Numbered from the stretch's first letter, positions 41,351 to 50,662 are shown. The stretch is 64,000 bases of DNA from G965276765 sp965276825 (GCA_965276825.1 OZ255630.1:4057785-4121784); one strand, 5' to 3'. A program made the numbers and translations. Notes: a model not told the origin generated them from the letters alone.

Positions 41351-44300
41351 GTGAACCGGACGAGCAGGGTGACCCGATGGCTGGGATGGGCCGGTCTGCT
41401 GCGACGCGCCCTGCGCTGGCGCCGGCCGTCGGCGGTGATGCTCGTGGTCGTCGGCGTGGTGGCAGTCGGCGCGGCCGCCCTCGGGCCGATGTTCCTCCAG
41501 AGCGCGGACGACTCGACCCTCTTCGCCGCGGTCGAGCAGGCGCCGGCGGCGTCGACGGACCTGACCATCCTGACCTCCGGGGGGGTCGACCAGTACGGGC
41601 GCCTGGTCGACGCGGTCGGGGCGGACGCCGGCGCGACCCGGTGGCTCGGCCGGCCGGGCTACACCGCCATCGCCGGGGTGCGGCTCTCCGGAGGCGGGAC
41701 CCTCTACGGGTCGACGCTGCTGGCCCGCACCGGGATCTGCGCGCACCTGCGGCTGGTCGCCGGCTCGTGTCCGGGCGCGCCTGGAGAGGTGGCACTGTCG
41801 GCTCGGAGCTCGAACGCCATCGGGATGTCCCGCGGTCCGCTGGTCGTGGGGGGTGCCGGCACCTCGACGACGCTCGACCTTCGGGTCGTCGGGGTCTACG
41901 CCGTCCCGGTGACCGTCGGGACGGGCTACTGGGGAGGCAGCACCGAGTTCGACTTCGGGTCCAAGCCGGACGGTCAGCCACCCCAGCTCGATCCGCTGGT
42001 CACGGCGACCGCAACGGTCCTGCGGGCCACCAGCCTCGGTGCCCAACCGCAGCTGATCGCCGCCCTGCCGGTGCGCCCCGGGGGCTTTCGCAGCGGCGGG
42101 GCCGGCGGGTTTGGCCATGCGCTGGCGGCCTACCAGTCGCTCCTCGACCACCGGTATGCGCTCACCCTCTCGACCTCGGTCGGGTCGGTGCTCGCCGCCG
42201 CGACCCATGCCGAGGGACTCATGAGCACCGTCGTCGACTCGTTCATCGTCGAGCTGGTCGTGCTGTGCCTCCTCGTGTTGTACCAGGTGGTCTCGGTCAG
42301 CAGCCGGGCGCGAACGCTGGAGGCCGAGCTGGCGAGAAGACGGGGCTTCACCCGCCGGGCGCTGTTCGTGGTGGCCGTCGGCGAGCCGGTGGCGCTGCTG
42401 CTCGTGGCTTTCCCGATCGGGATCGCCGCCGCGTGGGTCGTGGTGGCGGCCGGGTCACACCGCCTGTTCGCTCCCGGCACGCCGATCCCCGTGACCGGCG
42501 CCGCCGTCCTGACCGGCCTGGCCGCCCTCGCCGGCGGTCTGGTCTCGACCGCCGTCGCCACCTGGGACCTGTGGCACGGCGCCACCCGCCAGGCGGCCGG
42601 CGTGAGCCGCAGCCGGGCGGTGACCGCCGCAGCCGACGCCTTCGCGGTGGCGCTGGCCGTCACCGGCCTCGTCGCCCTCTCGGCGCGGGGCGCGCTCGAC
42701 GGCAACCGGTCCGACCCGGTCGCGGCCGTCGCGCCTGCCCTGCTGGCCTTGGGTGCGGGAGTGGTCGGCCTCCGCATCGCCGGCCTGGTCGTGCGCGGCG
42801 GCGTCGCCGCGACCCGCGACTCCCGGCGGGTGGCGCTGTTTCTCGCTGTCCGGGCCGTGGCCAGAGGGCGCCCGGCCGCACTGCGCCGGGTGCTCGGGCT
42901 CACCGCGGCGGTCGCTTTGGCCGTCTTCGCCGTGTCGGCGTGGTCGCTGGCGTCGACCAACCGCGCGACGGTCGCCGAGACGCAGGTCGGCGCAGCCCGG
43001 GTCCTCGACGTGTCCCTCCGTCCCGGCGTCTCCCTGGAGCAGGCGGTCGACCAGGCCGACCCGTCCGGCCGCCAGGCGATGGCCGCCGAGCTCTACGAGT
43101 CGGCCAACGGCCGGCTGCTGGCCGTCGACGCCTCCCGGCTGGCCGCAGTCGCGGCGTGGCCGGCCGGCCTGGCGACCGAGCCGGTCACCTCGGTCGCCCG
43201 CTACCTCGCGCCGGTCACGCCGGCTCCCATCACCCTGACCGCCGACGGACTGCGAGCCGTGCTCGACCTGTCACCCGGCGCCGAGCACGTCAGCCTGTCG
43301 GCCACCGTGTTCAACGAGTCCGGTCAGAACACCTCGACCGTCGACCTCGGGCGGCTCCGCCCCGGCACGGCCTCCTACACCGCGTCGCTCGGCGGGTTCT
43401 GCGCGACGGTGTGCCGCCTGGTCAACCTCATCCCGGTCTCCTCCGGCACCGGTCGCGACCCGGCAACCACGACCATCACCCTCGACTCCCTGGCCATGCT
43501 CCGGGCCGGCCAGGCCACGGCCCTGCCCTTCGGCGCAGCGCGTCGAGGAGCCTGGACCGCGGTCCCACCGCCGGCCACGGCATCGAGCGGTCCGGAGGGC
43601 AGGGGCGTCACCTTCCGGGTCCCGACCGCACTGCTGCCGGGCGGCGGCGTCGTGCTCACACCCGCCGACCTCCCAGCGGCCATCCCGGTCGTCGCCACGC
43701 CCCAGGTCCTCGCCGACAACCCGCCGTCACCGCCCGACAACACCTTCACCATCGAAGGCCTCGACAGCAACGTGATCAACGTCGCCGGGCAGGTCGAGGC
43801 GACCGCGCTTCCCGAGATCGGCGGCGACGCCTCCCTCGTCGCCCTCGACTTCGCCCAGCTCGCGCAGAACGGGCCGAGCAACGCCACCCCCCAGGTCTGG
43901 TTGACTGCCTCGGCGGGCAGCGCCCTCCTCCAACGCCTGCAGCGCGACGGGGTCACCGTCGCCTCCGTGACCGACTCGGCGGGCAAGGCGGCCGCCGCCG
44001 ACAAGGGCCCGCTCGCCCTCGCCTACACCATCGTGGTCTTCTCCGGGCCGGCCGCCATCCTCCTCGCCGTCGGCGCCGCCGCCTTCGCCATCCTCGCCGG
44101 AGCGCGGGCCCGAAGGGCCAACCTCGAAGCCCTCACCGTCGTCGGCGTCAGACGGGTGTCCGCGATCCGGGCGGTGCTCATCGAGAACGGCCTCGTCCTC
44201 GGGGTCGCCTGGATCCTCGGGGGCGCCGTCGGGTACGCCGCCAGCCGCCTGGCCCTCGGGTCGCTCCCGCAGTTCCCGCAAGGCACCGGTGGGATCCCGA

Positions 44301-44437
44301 TCAGCCACCAGATCCAAGCCGCCCCATTCGTCCTCACCCTCGCCGGCATCGCCATCCTCCTCTTCCTGACCGCCGTCGTCACCACCCGGATCGTCCTCCG
44401 ATCGCCGCGCCCCGACACGACGGGTCCGCGGCCATGA
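41351..44437 (+). CDS. ABC transporter permease, FtsX-like (MacB/LolE type)
   Basis: 1028 residues from GTG 41351. One N-terminal span (SAVMLVVVGVVAVGAAALG), an external domain of about 240 residues, a group of spans from about 295 to 545, a second external domain of about 350 residues, and three C-terminal spans (AILLAVGAAAFAILAGA to FVLTLAGIAILLF). This is the duplicated FtsX layout of mechanotransmission-type ABC systems that act on extracytoplasmic substrates rather than importing. It is followed by two ATPase genes with 4-nt overlaps. Confidence 0.87.
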   Translation: MNRTSRVTRWLGWAGLLRRALRWRRPSAVMLVVVGVVAVGAAALGPMFLQSADDSTLFAAVEQAPAASTDLTILTSGGVDQYGRLVDAVGADAGATRWLGRPGYTAIAGVRLSGGGTLYGSTLLARTGICAHLRLVAGSCPGAPGEVALSARSSNAIGMSRGPLVVGGAGTSTTLDLRVVGVYAVPVTVGTGYWGGSTEFDFGSKPDGQPPQLDPLVTATATVLRATSLGAQPQLIAALPVRPGGFRSGGAGGFGHALAAYQSLLDHRYALTLSTSVGSVLAAATHAEGLMSTVVDSFIVELVVLCLLVLYQVVSVSSRARTLEAELARRRGFTRRALFVVAVGEPVALLLVAFPIGIAAAWVVVAAGSHRLFAPGTPIPVTGAAVLTGLAALAGGLVSTAVATWDLWHGATRQAAGVSRSRAVTAAADAFAVALAVTGLVALSARGALDGNRSDPVAAVAPALLALGAGVVGLRIAGLVVRGGVAATRDSRRVALFLAVRAVARGRPAALRRVLGLTAAVALAVFAVSAWSLASTNRATVAETQVGAARVLDVSLRPGVSLEQAVDQADPSGRQAMAAELYESANGRLLAVDASRLAAVAAWPAGLATEPVTSVARYLAPVTPAPITLTADGLRAVLDLSPGAEHVSLSATVFNESGQNTSTVDLGRLRPGTASYTASLGGFCATVCRLVNLIPVSSGTGRDPATTTITLDSLAMLRAGQATALPFGAARRGAWTAVPPPATASSGPEGRGVTFRVPTALLPGGGVVLTPADLPAAIPVVATPQVLADNPPSPPDNTFTIEGLDSNVINVAGQVEATALPEIGGDASLVALDFAQLAQNGPSNATPQVWLTASAGSALLQRLQRDGVTVASVTDSAGKAAAADKGPLALAYTIVVFSGPAAILLAVGAAAFAILAGARARRANLEALTVVGVRRVSAIRAVLIENGLVLGVAWILGGAVGYAASRLALGSLPQFPQGTGGIPISHQIQAAPFVLTLAGIAILLFLTAVVTTRIVLRSPRPDTTGPRP

Positions 44438-45291
44438 CCCCACCGGCCGAGGTGCTCGCCGGTGTCGACGTCCGCCTCCGTGGCGTGGTCCACCTCTATC
44501 CGTCCCCCGAGGGTGACGTGGTCGCGCTGCGCGGCGTCGACCTCGACGTGGCCGCCGGCTCGTCGGTCGGCCTCCTCGGGCCCTCGGGCGCCGGCAAGTC
44601 GACCATCCTCGCCCTCCTGGCCGGCAGCTTCGTGCCAGCCGCCGGGCAGGTGCTCATCGGAGGCCAGGACATCGGCCGGATGACCGGTCGAGCTCTGGCC
44701 GAGCTGCGGGCGCGTGAGGTCGCCCTCGTGGTCCAAGGCGCCGAGCGCAACCTGCTCCCCTACGCCAGCGTGCGCGACAACGTGTGGTTCGCCCAGCAGG
44801 GCGCGGCCGGACGGGGACGCCCACCCCCGCTCGGGCCCGACGACCTGCTCGAACGCTTCGAGCTCACCTCGATCGCCGACCGGATCGTCGTCGGCCTCCC
44901 CGCCGGGCTGCAGCAACAAGCCGCGCTCGTCGCCGGCGTGGCCCCGCTGCCCAGGCTCCTGCTCCTCGACGAGCCGACCAGCAGGCTCGACCCCACCGGG
45001 CGCGACGCCGTCATGGCCACGATCGGCCAGATCTGCACCGGCCTCGGCACGACCGTCGTCATGGTCACCCACGACCCCGAGGTCGCATCCTCGATGGCCC
45101 GCACCCTCACCATCAGGGACGGCCGGGTCGGTGCGGAGGGACGCTCCGGCGTGGAGTACGCCGTCGTCAGCCCCGACGGCAGCGTGGCCCTCCCCGCCGA
45201 CGCCCTCGACATCCTGCCCCCCGGATCGCTGGTCGAGATCCTCAGGCACCCGACCGGGATCGAGCTGCGCGCGGCGGGGGAGGGCACGTGA
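44434..45291 (+). CDS. ABC transporter ATP-binding protein with degenerate signature
   Basis: 285 residues. Walker A GPSGAGKST near 50, Q-loop VVQGAERNLLPYASV, Walker B LLLLDEPTSRLD and H-loop VMVTHDP are normal. The signature that should read LSGGQ is GLPAGLQQQAAL, so one composite ATP site may be weak. The last 55 residues form an extra C-terminal part. ATG overlaps the permease stop; its own stop overlaps the next ATPase gene. It may pair with that ATPase as a heterodimer. Confidence 0.87.
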   Translation: MTPPAEVLAGVDVRLRGVVHLYPSPEGDVVALRGVDLDVAAGSSVGLLGPSGAGKSTILALLAGSFVPAAGQVLIGGQDIGRMTGRALAELRAREVALVVQGAERNLLPYASVRDNVWFAQQGAAGRGRPPPLGPDDLLERFELTSIADRIVVGLPAGLQQQAALVAGVAPLPRLLLLDEPTSRLDPTGRDAVMATIGQICTGLGTTVVMVTHDPEVASSMARTLTIRDGRVGAEGRSGVEYAVVSPDGSVALPADALDILPPGSLVEILRHPTGIELRAAGEGT

Positions 45292-45968
45292 GCGCTCGGG
45301 AGCTGCGAGCCGTGGACCTCCACGTGACCATCGCCGGCCAGCGCGTCCTCGACGCTCTGAGCCTGACCGTCACCTCCGGCCACTGGCTCACCGTCACCGG
45401 CCCTTCCGGCTCCGGCAAGTCCGTCCTGATCGACGTGCTGGCCGGGATCCGCAACCCCGACAAGGGGAATGTCCTCGTCGACGGTCATCCGGCCTCCTCG
45501 GCCGGCGCAGCCGCCGAGCGCGCCGTCGTGCGCCAGGCCTACGGGCTGGTCGACGACCTCACCGCAGCCGAGTCGATCGCCCTGCCGCTGCAGGCCCGCG
45601 GCCTGCCGAGGGCCGCCATCCGCGAGCGAACCGGGCGCTGGCTCGACGCCCTCGGGCTGGCCGCCGCTCGCGACCAGCCGGTCCCGAGCCTGTCGGGCGG
45701 CCAGCGCCAGCGCACCGCCATCGCCCGGGCCCTCGCGCTCGAGCCGTCGATCCTGCTCCTCGACGAGCCCACCGCCGAGCTCGACGCCGCCAACCGCGAC
45801 CTCGTCCTCGGCCTCCTGCAGGGAGCCATCGGGGCCGGCGCCCTCGTCGTCGTCGTCTCCCACGAGCCCGAGTGGATCGCCGCCGGCGACGACGTGCTCG
45901 ACCTCCGCCTCCCCTCACCCGCATCCGATGGCTCCCAGGAGAAGGTCACCCGGGCCGGCGATGGCTAG
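45288..45968 (+). CDS. ABC transporter ATP-binding protein
   Basis: 226 residues, a complete NBD. Walker A GPSGSGKSV near 41, signature LSGGQRQRTAIARAL near 137, Walker B ILLLDEPTAELD, H-loop VVVVSHEPEW. It is of the LolD/MacB kind that partners FtsX-like permeases. GTG 45288 overlaps the preceding stop. The stop codon shares the palindrome CTAG with the convergent helicase stop. Confidence 0.88.
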   Translation: MSARELRAVDLHVTIAGQRVLDALSLTVTSGHWLTVTGPSGSGKSVLIDVLAGIRNPDKGNVLVDGHPASSAGAAAERAVVRQAYGLVDDLTAAESIALPLQARGLPRAAIRERTGRWLDALGLAAARDQPVPSLSGGQRQRTAIARALALEPSILLLDEPTAELDAANRDLVLGLLQGAIGAGALVVVVSHEPEWIAAGDDVLDLRLPSPASDGSQEKVTRAGDG

Positions 45969-47653
45969 AAGCGCTCCCGGCGCACCGTCGCCCGCCGCCC
46001 CCGGATCTTGGCGCCCCGCAGGGCGTCGATCACCTCGTCGGCCGCGATCTCCGGCACGTCGACGAGCGAGAAGCGCTGGCTGATCTCGATGGCGCCGATG
46101 TCGCGACCACTCAGGCGCGTCTCGCCGGTGATGGCGCCGACCAGATCCTGGGGGCGCATCCCGCCGTCGCGGCCGATGCTGACGTAGAGGCGGGTGGCGC
46201 CACCGGCGGCCGCTCCGCCCGAACGGGCGGCCCCGCCCCGCTCCCTCCGGGCGGGCGGGGCGTCGCGCCGTGGACCCTGGGAGGAGTCGGGGGCGGCGAC
46301 GTCGGGGATCTCGTCGTCGTCATCGTCGGGGCCGCCGCCTGCGGCGTGGGCCAGCTTGACCGCGGCCAGCGCCACCTCCATGACGTCGAACTCGTCGGCG
46401 AGCGACTCGACGACCACCCGGAAGCCGTCGAGGTCGTCCTCGAGGATGCTCTCGCGCAGCGCGGCGCGGGTGAGGTCGAGCCGGCGGGCTCTGAGGTCGG
46501 CGACGGTGGGCAGCTTCTCGATGGCGATCCGCCGCTTGGTGGCCCGCTCGATGGTCTTGAGCATGCGGTGCTCGCGCGGCTCGGCCAGGGTGATCGCCAC
46601 CCCTTCGCGTCCGGCCCGGCCGACGCGGCCCATCCGGTGCACGTAGGAGTCGACCGACGACGGCACGTCGTAGTTGACGACGTGGGAGAGCTGGTCGATG
46701 TCGAGGCCCCTGGCGGCCACGTCGGTGGCCACCAGCAGGTCGGCGGTCCCGCTGCGCAGGCGGCCCATCACGCGGTCGCGCTGCTCCTGGCTCATGCCGC
46801 CGTGCAGCGCCTCGGTCCGGTAGCCCCGGCCGTTGAGCGTCTCCGCCAGGCTGTCGACCACCTCACGGGTCCGGCAGAACACCAGTGCGGCGGTCGGCGT
46901 CTCGACGTCGAGGATGCGTCCGAGGGCGGCCGCCTTGTGGGCCCGCTGCACCACGTAGGCGCTGTGGCGCACCCGGGGCGTCTCCTGGCCGTCGGTGCGC
47001 TCCTCGGCGATGCGGATGCGCTCGGGGTTGCGCAGGTGCCTGCGGGCGATGGCGTCGATGCGCGCCGGCAGGGTGGCGGAGAAGAGGACCGTCTGACGGC
47101 TCGACGGTGTCTCTGCGAAGATGGCCTCGAGGTCGTCCGCGAAGCCCATGTCGAGCATCTCGTCGGCCTCGTCGAGGACCATCACGGCGAGGCCGCCGAG
47201 GCGCAGCGTCTTGCGGCTCAGGTGGTCGACGGCCCGCCCCGGCGTGGCCACGACCACGTCGACGCCGGCGTCGAGGGCCCGCAGCTGGCGGACGATCGGT
47301 TGACCGCCGTAGATGGGCAGCACCCGGACGCCGAGCCCGCGGCCGTAGCGGTGGAGCGCCTCGGAGACCTGCATGGCCAGCTCCCTGGTCGGCACCAGGA
47401 CCAGCGCCACCGGCGCCTTGCCCCGGTCGCCCGCCTCCAGCCGCTGCAGGATCGGCAACGCGAACGCCGCCGTCTTGCCCGTCCCCGTCGCCGCCTGGCC
47501 GAGCACGTCGCGGCCTGCGAGCAGGACGGGGATGGCGGCCTGCTGGATGGGTGTCGGCTCCTCGTAGCCGAGGGACGAGAGCGCGGCCAGGAGCTCGGGG
47601 CGCAGGTCGAGGTCGTGGAACGTGACCGGCCGGTCGGTCATGGGCTCGGTCAC
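45965..47653 (-). CDS. DEAD-box ATP-dependent RNA helicase
   Basis: 562 residues. Motif Q (TPIQQAAIPVLLAGRD), Walker A AATGTGKTAAF, PTRELAMQV, TPGRAVDHL, DEAD in VLDEADEMLDMGF, SATLP, and the C-terminal helicase motifs VATDVAARGLDID and HRMGRVGRAGREG are all present. After an Asp-rich and Arg/Gly-rich linker the last 75 residues form a DbpA/CsdA-type RNA-binding domain (RLYVSIGRDGGMRPQDLVGA). It likely remodels rRNA or structured mRNA. GAGGAG 9 nt upstream supports GTG 47653; ATG 47641 is an alternative. Confidence 0.92.
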   Translation of the reverse strand: MTEPMTDRPVTFHDLDLRPELLAALSSLGYEEPTPIQQAAIPVLLAGRDVLGQAATGTGKTAAFALPILQRLEAGDRGKAPVALVLVPTRELAMQVSEALHRYGRGLGVRVLPIYGGQPIVRQLRALDAGVDVVVATPGRAVDHLSRKTLRLGGLAVMVLDEADEMLDMGFADDLEAIFAETPSSRQTVLFSATLPARIDAIARRHLRNPERIRIAEERTDGQETPRVRHSAYVVQRAHKAAALGRILDVETPTAALVFCRTREVVDSLAETLNGRGYRTEALHGGMSQEQRDRVMGRLRSGTADLLVATDVAARGLDIDQLSHVVNYDVPSSVDSYVHRMGRVGRAGREGVAITLAEPREHRMLKTIERATKRRIAIEKLPTVADLRARRLDLTRAALRESILEDDLDGFRVVVESLADEFDVMEVALAAVKLAHAAGGGPDDDDDEIPDVAAPDSSQGPRRDAPPARRERGGAARSGGAAAGGATRLYVSIGRDGGMRPQDLVGAITGETRLSGRDIGAIEISQRFSLVDVPEIAADEVIDALRGAKIRGRRATVRRERF

Positions 47654-47732
47654 AGCGGACGTCTCCTCGCAGATGCCGCCGGGACAGCGGACGGCAGCGT
47701 GCCAGTGTACGGGCCGCCCGACGCCGGCTTCG

Positions 47733-47738
47733 TAAGGT
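47733..47738 (+). promoter_or_regulatory. -10 element, leaderless PrmC-like gene
   Basis: TAAGGT, 8 nt before ATG 47747; AAGGTG inside it could alternatively act as a ribosome site. Confidence 0.35.
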
Positions 47739-47746
47739 GTAGCCGC

Positions 47747-48523
47747 ATGGGAGCTGGGGCCGGCCTGAGGAGGAGCCTGGCCGAGCGGCTCGCCGGGGCC
47801 GGGTGCGTGGCCCCCGAGGAGGAGGCCGACGAGCTCATCGAGGCCGCCGGCAGCGACGACGAGATCCTCGGTCGACTGGTGGACCGCCGGGTGACCGGCG
47901 AACCGCTGGCCTGGGTCACCGGGTCGATCCTCTTCGCCGGCACCAGGCTGCACGTCGATCCCGGCGTCTACGTCCCCCGCCACCAGACCGAGGACCTCGT
48001 GCGGCGGGGTGCGGAGCTGCTTCCCGACGACGGGCTGGCCGTGGACCTCTGCACCGGGACCGGTGCGGTCGCCGCCGCTCTCGGTCGGGCCCGTCCGCGA
48101 GCGCGGATCGTGGCGACCGACGTGGATCCGGCCGCGTGCCGGTGCGCCGAGGCCAACGGCGTGGAGGTGCTCCTCGGGCACCTGGCCGAGCCCCTTCCCT
48201 CGCAGCTGCAGGGCCGCGTCGACCTGGTCGTCGCCGTCGTGCCCTACGTGCCGACCGAGGCCATCGAGCTCCTGCCACGCGACGTCAGGGAGCACGAGCC
48301 GCGCCGGGCCCTCGACGGCGGACCCGGGGGCACCCGCCTCCTCGGCGAGGCGGTCGGCGCGGCCGCCGGGCTGCTGCGCCGCGGTGGGAGCCTCCTGCTC
48401 GAGGTCGGCGGGGACCAGGACCGGGCCCTGGCCGACGTGCTCGTCGCGGCCGGGTTCGACCCGGCGCGCCGCCACGAGGACGAGGAGGGCGACCTCCGGT
48501 CGATCGAAGCCCGGCGACCCTGA
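47747..48523 (+). CDS. PrmC/HemK-like protein N5-glutamine methyltransferase
   Basis: 258 residues. The N-terminal helical domain is followed by GEPLAWVTGSILFAGTRLHV and VPRHQTEDLVRRGAE, typical of PrmC. AdoMet motif I is AVDLCTGTGAVAAALG near 102. The catalytic NPPY is replaced by VVPY in LVVAVVPYVPTEAIELLP, then EPRRALDGGPGGTRLL follows normally. Such variants are known in actinomycetes as putative glutamine methyltransferases; whether release factors are the substrate is open. Confidence 0.83.
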   Translation: MGAGAGLRRSLAERLAGAGCVAPEEEADELIEAAGSDDEILGRLVDRRVTGEPLAWVTGSILFAGTRLHVDPGVYVPRHQTEDLVRRGAELLPDDGLAVDLCTGTGAVAAALGRARPRARIVATDVDPAACRCAEANGVEVLLGHLAEPLPSQLQGRVDLVVAVVPYVPTEAIELLPRDVREHEPRRALDGGPGGTRLLGEAVGAAAGLLRRGGSLLLEVGGDQDRALADVLVAAGFDPARRHEDEEGDLRSIEARRP

Positions 48524-48532
48524 GGGCCCGGC

Positions 48533-49330
48533 TCAGGCTTCCCCGTCCGCCCGACCTGCGCCCCTCGCCCGGAGCTCGTTCAGCCACCGGTCGAACTCGG
48601 TGGCGACGATGCGCTCGCCGGTGAGCCCCTCGGCCTCGGCGGACGCCAGGAACACGATCGGGTCGGCCATCACGTCTGCAGGGAGCAGGTTGGCCCGTGC
48701 GGCGTCGGGCAGCCCGTCGGGGATCATCCCCGTGGCCGTCGCCCCACCGGGCAGGAGCAGGTTGACGGTGACGCCGTGCGGGCGGAGGTCCTCGACCATG
48801 ACGAGGCTCAGCGCCTCGGCCCCCGCCCTGGCCGGTCCGTAGGGGACGAACCCCTTGCGGCGCATGGTCTCGTGGTTCATCGACACGTTGACGATGCGCC
48901 CCCGCCCCTGGGCCGCCAGCACCGGGGCGAAGGCCCGGGCCACGAGGAAGTAGCCGGTGAGGTTCGTGGCCACCACGTCGGCGAACCCCTCGGGGCTGAC
49001 CTCCCAGAACGGCATCGGCCGCTCGAGGAACGCAGGGTTGACGGTGCGCATGCCGATGCCGGCGTTGTTGACCACCAGGTCGACGCCGCCGAGACGCTCG
49101 GTGGCCGCGGAAGCAGCCGCGGCCACCGACTCGGGATCGCGGACATCGACCGGCAGCGCCTCGGCGGCCAGGTCTCGGCCCTGGCGCCGCGCGACCGCCT
49201 CGTCGAGGCGCGGCGTCGGCCGGCTGGCGAAGGCGACCGTCGCACCGGCGGCGAGCAGGGCATCGGCCATGGCCTCGCCCAACCCGCTCGTCGCCCCCGT
49301 CACCACGGCCCGCACACCGTTCACGTCCAC
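48533..49330 (-). CDS. short-chain dehydrogenase/reductase
   Basis: 265 residues from GTG 49330, placed there because TAGGGT lies 7 nt upstream. Cofactor loop TGATSGLGEAM near 11, ASRPTPRLDEA, NNAGIG near 99, and the active site Ser in NVSMNHETM with YGPARAGAEAL (Tyr-x3-Arg instead of Tyr-x3-Lys). The altered Lys is unusual. The gene converges with the PrmC-like gene. Confidence 0.85.
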   Translation of the reverse strand: MDVNGVRAVVTGATSGLGEAMADALLAAGATVAFASRPTPRLDEAVARRQGRDLAAEALPVDVRDPESVAAAASAATERLGGVDLVVNNAGIGMRTVNPAFLERPMPFWEVSPEGFADVVATNLTGYFLVARAFAPVLAAQGRGRIVNVSMNHETMRRKGFVPYGPARAGAEALSLVMVEDLRPHGVTVNLLLPGGATATGMIPDGLPDAARANLLPADVMADPIVFLASAEAEGLTGERIVATEFDRWLNELRARGAGRADGEA

Positions 49331-49337
49331 CTCGACG

Positions 49338-49343
49338 ACCCTA
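49338..49343 (-). promoter_or_regulatory. -10 element, leaderless SDR gene
   Basis: TAGGGT on the minus strand, 7 nt before GTG 49330; it decides between GTG 49330 and 49324. Confidence 0.45.
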
Positions 49344-49476
49344 TCGCCCTGTCGCCGGGCTCCCCGGGGGCGCTCGCCTCGTGGCCGCGGTTGACGGTCC
49401 GACCCCTCGGGCACAATCCCACCGCTGGGCCACCGAGGCCGGCAGGCCGAGGTTGCCGAGAGGAGGGTGACGCCCA

Positions 49477-50574
49477 ATGACGACCAACCTCAAGTTCGCG
49501 GATGGCGCCGCGACCATCGGCGCCCTCCTGCTCCTCATCGCCTCGTTCCTCGACCAGTCGGGCGGGTTCATCGCCTGGACGGGCTACTTCGTCAACGAGC
49601 TGATCGGGGTGGACCTGCTCGGCATCGCCATCGCCGCCGTGGTCGTGCTCACCTCGCTCGGTCGGCTCCCGGACCGGGCGTCGACGTTCGTCAGCTGGAC
49701 CGCCCCGCTGTCGGTGGCCGTGCTGCTCTTCGCCTTCCTCACCGCCATCGCCTGGGGCAGCTTCCCCGGCTCCGGCGCAGGAGCGGGGCTGATCCTGGCC
49801 ATCTTCGGGGCGGCGTTCGTGGTCGCCGGCGCGGCCGCCCGCACCGTCCCTGCCCTCGCCCGGCCGCTCAACCTGCCGGTTCCATCCGGCTCCGGCCCTT
49901 CGGGTCCCGGCCAGGGCGCCTCGGACGCCTCGGACGGGACCCCGGCCCCCGCGCCGGTGGCTGCTCCGCCGTCGGGACCGGCCGCGGCGGAGCCCCCCGC
50001 GAACCCGGTGACCGGTCGCGCCGCGCACCCCGGCGACACCGCACGGGCGCCCGCCGATCCGGTGAGCGGCCCCCCGGCCCTGAGCGACCCGACGGCGATG
50101 GGTGTCCCCTCGACGGCAGACACCGGGCCGGACCCGACCGGCACGACGCCGGACCCGACCAGCACGGCCGTGACGGCATCGCCGGCCGCCCCGGTGAGCG
50201 AGCCGAGCGGAGGCCCGCTGGCCGAGCCGGCGTCCCCGGCGTTCATGGTGCCCCCGGTGCCCGGCCCGGTGCAGGCGAGCGGGCCGGTGCCGGCCAGCGA
50301 AGCGGTGCAGGGCAGCGCTCCGGTGCCGGCGAGCGGGCCGGTGCAGCCGAGCGCCCCTCCGCCCCCGAACGAGCCGTTCGCCCCGTTCTGGGCGGCCGTG
50401 CCCGCCCCGCGAACCGTCTACCGGCTCGAGGACGCCCGGGTGGCAAGCGGGCAGGTCCAACCGGGCAGCTGGTACGCCATGGTCGCAGCGCACGCCAGCG
50501 GCGGCCTGGTCGTGGCCCTGCCGTCGGGCGAGCACGCCGTGCTCACCGACACCTCCGGTCTCATCCGCGGCTGA
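49477..50574 (+). CDS. membrane protein with long Pro/Ala-rich linker
   Basis: 365 residues. Four membrane spans fill residues 8-130 (AATIGALLLLIASFL, LLGIAIAAVVVLTSL, PLSVAVLLFAFLTAI, GLILAIFGAAFVVAGAA). Residues 135-305 are a Pro/Ala/Ser/Thr linker with six-residue repeats of the PVPASG type near 265-300. A folded C-terminal domain of about 55 residues follows (RTVYRLEDARVASGQV). GAGGAGGG about 9 nt upstream supports ATG 49477. Function unknown; the tail resembles small domains that sense or cover the membrane. Confidence 0.75.
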   Translation: MTTNLKFADGAATIGALLLLIASFLDQSGGFIAWTGYFVNELIGVDLLGIAIAAVVVLTSLGRLPDRASTFVSWTAPLSVAVLLFAFLTAIAWGSFPGSGAGAGLILAIFGAAFVVAGAAARTVPALARPLNLPVPSGSGPSGPGQGASDASDGTPAPAPVAAPPSGPAAAEPPANPVTGRAAHPGDTARAPADPVSGPPALSDPTAMGVPSTADTGPDPTGTTPDPTSTAVTASPAAPVSEPSGGPLAEPASPAFMVPPVPGPVQASGPVPASEAVQGSAPVPASGPVQPSAPPPPNEPFAPFWAAVPAPRTVYRLEDARVASGQVQPGSWYAMVAAHASGGLVVALPSGEHAVLTDTSGLIRG

Positions 50575-50585
50575 GGGACGGGAAG

Positions 50586-50662
50586 GAAGCAACTCGGGCG
50601 GCGGCAGGCCGGAGGTGCCGTTGCGAGGGGGTCGAACGGTTGACGGCCGCCCAAGTTGCTTC
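50586..50662. repeat. 17-bp inverted repeat upstream of fabF
   Basis: Arms GAAGCAACTCGGGCGGC (50586-50602) and GCCGCCCAAGTTGCTTC (50646-50662) with one mismatch and a 43-nt spacer. GGGACG occurs on both outer sides (50575-50580 and 50663-50668). It could be a long RNA hairpin, paired operators or a tiny non-autonomous element. Confidence 0.6.

Noticed and set aside
41377..45291. 1304-codon plus frame
   Set aside because: Its first part is a shadow of the FtsX-like permease frame; only the last 285 codons are the ATPase.
45559..45924. Arg-rich minus frames opposite the second ABC ATPase
   Set aside because: Low-complexity antisense frames typical of GC-rich coding DNA.
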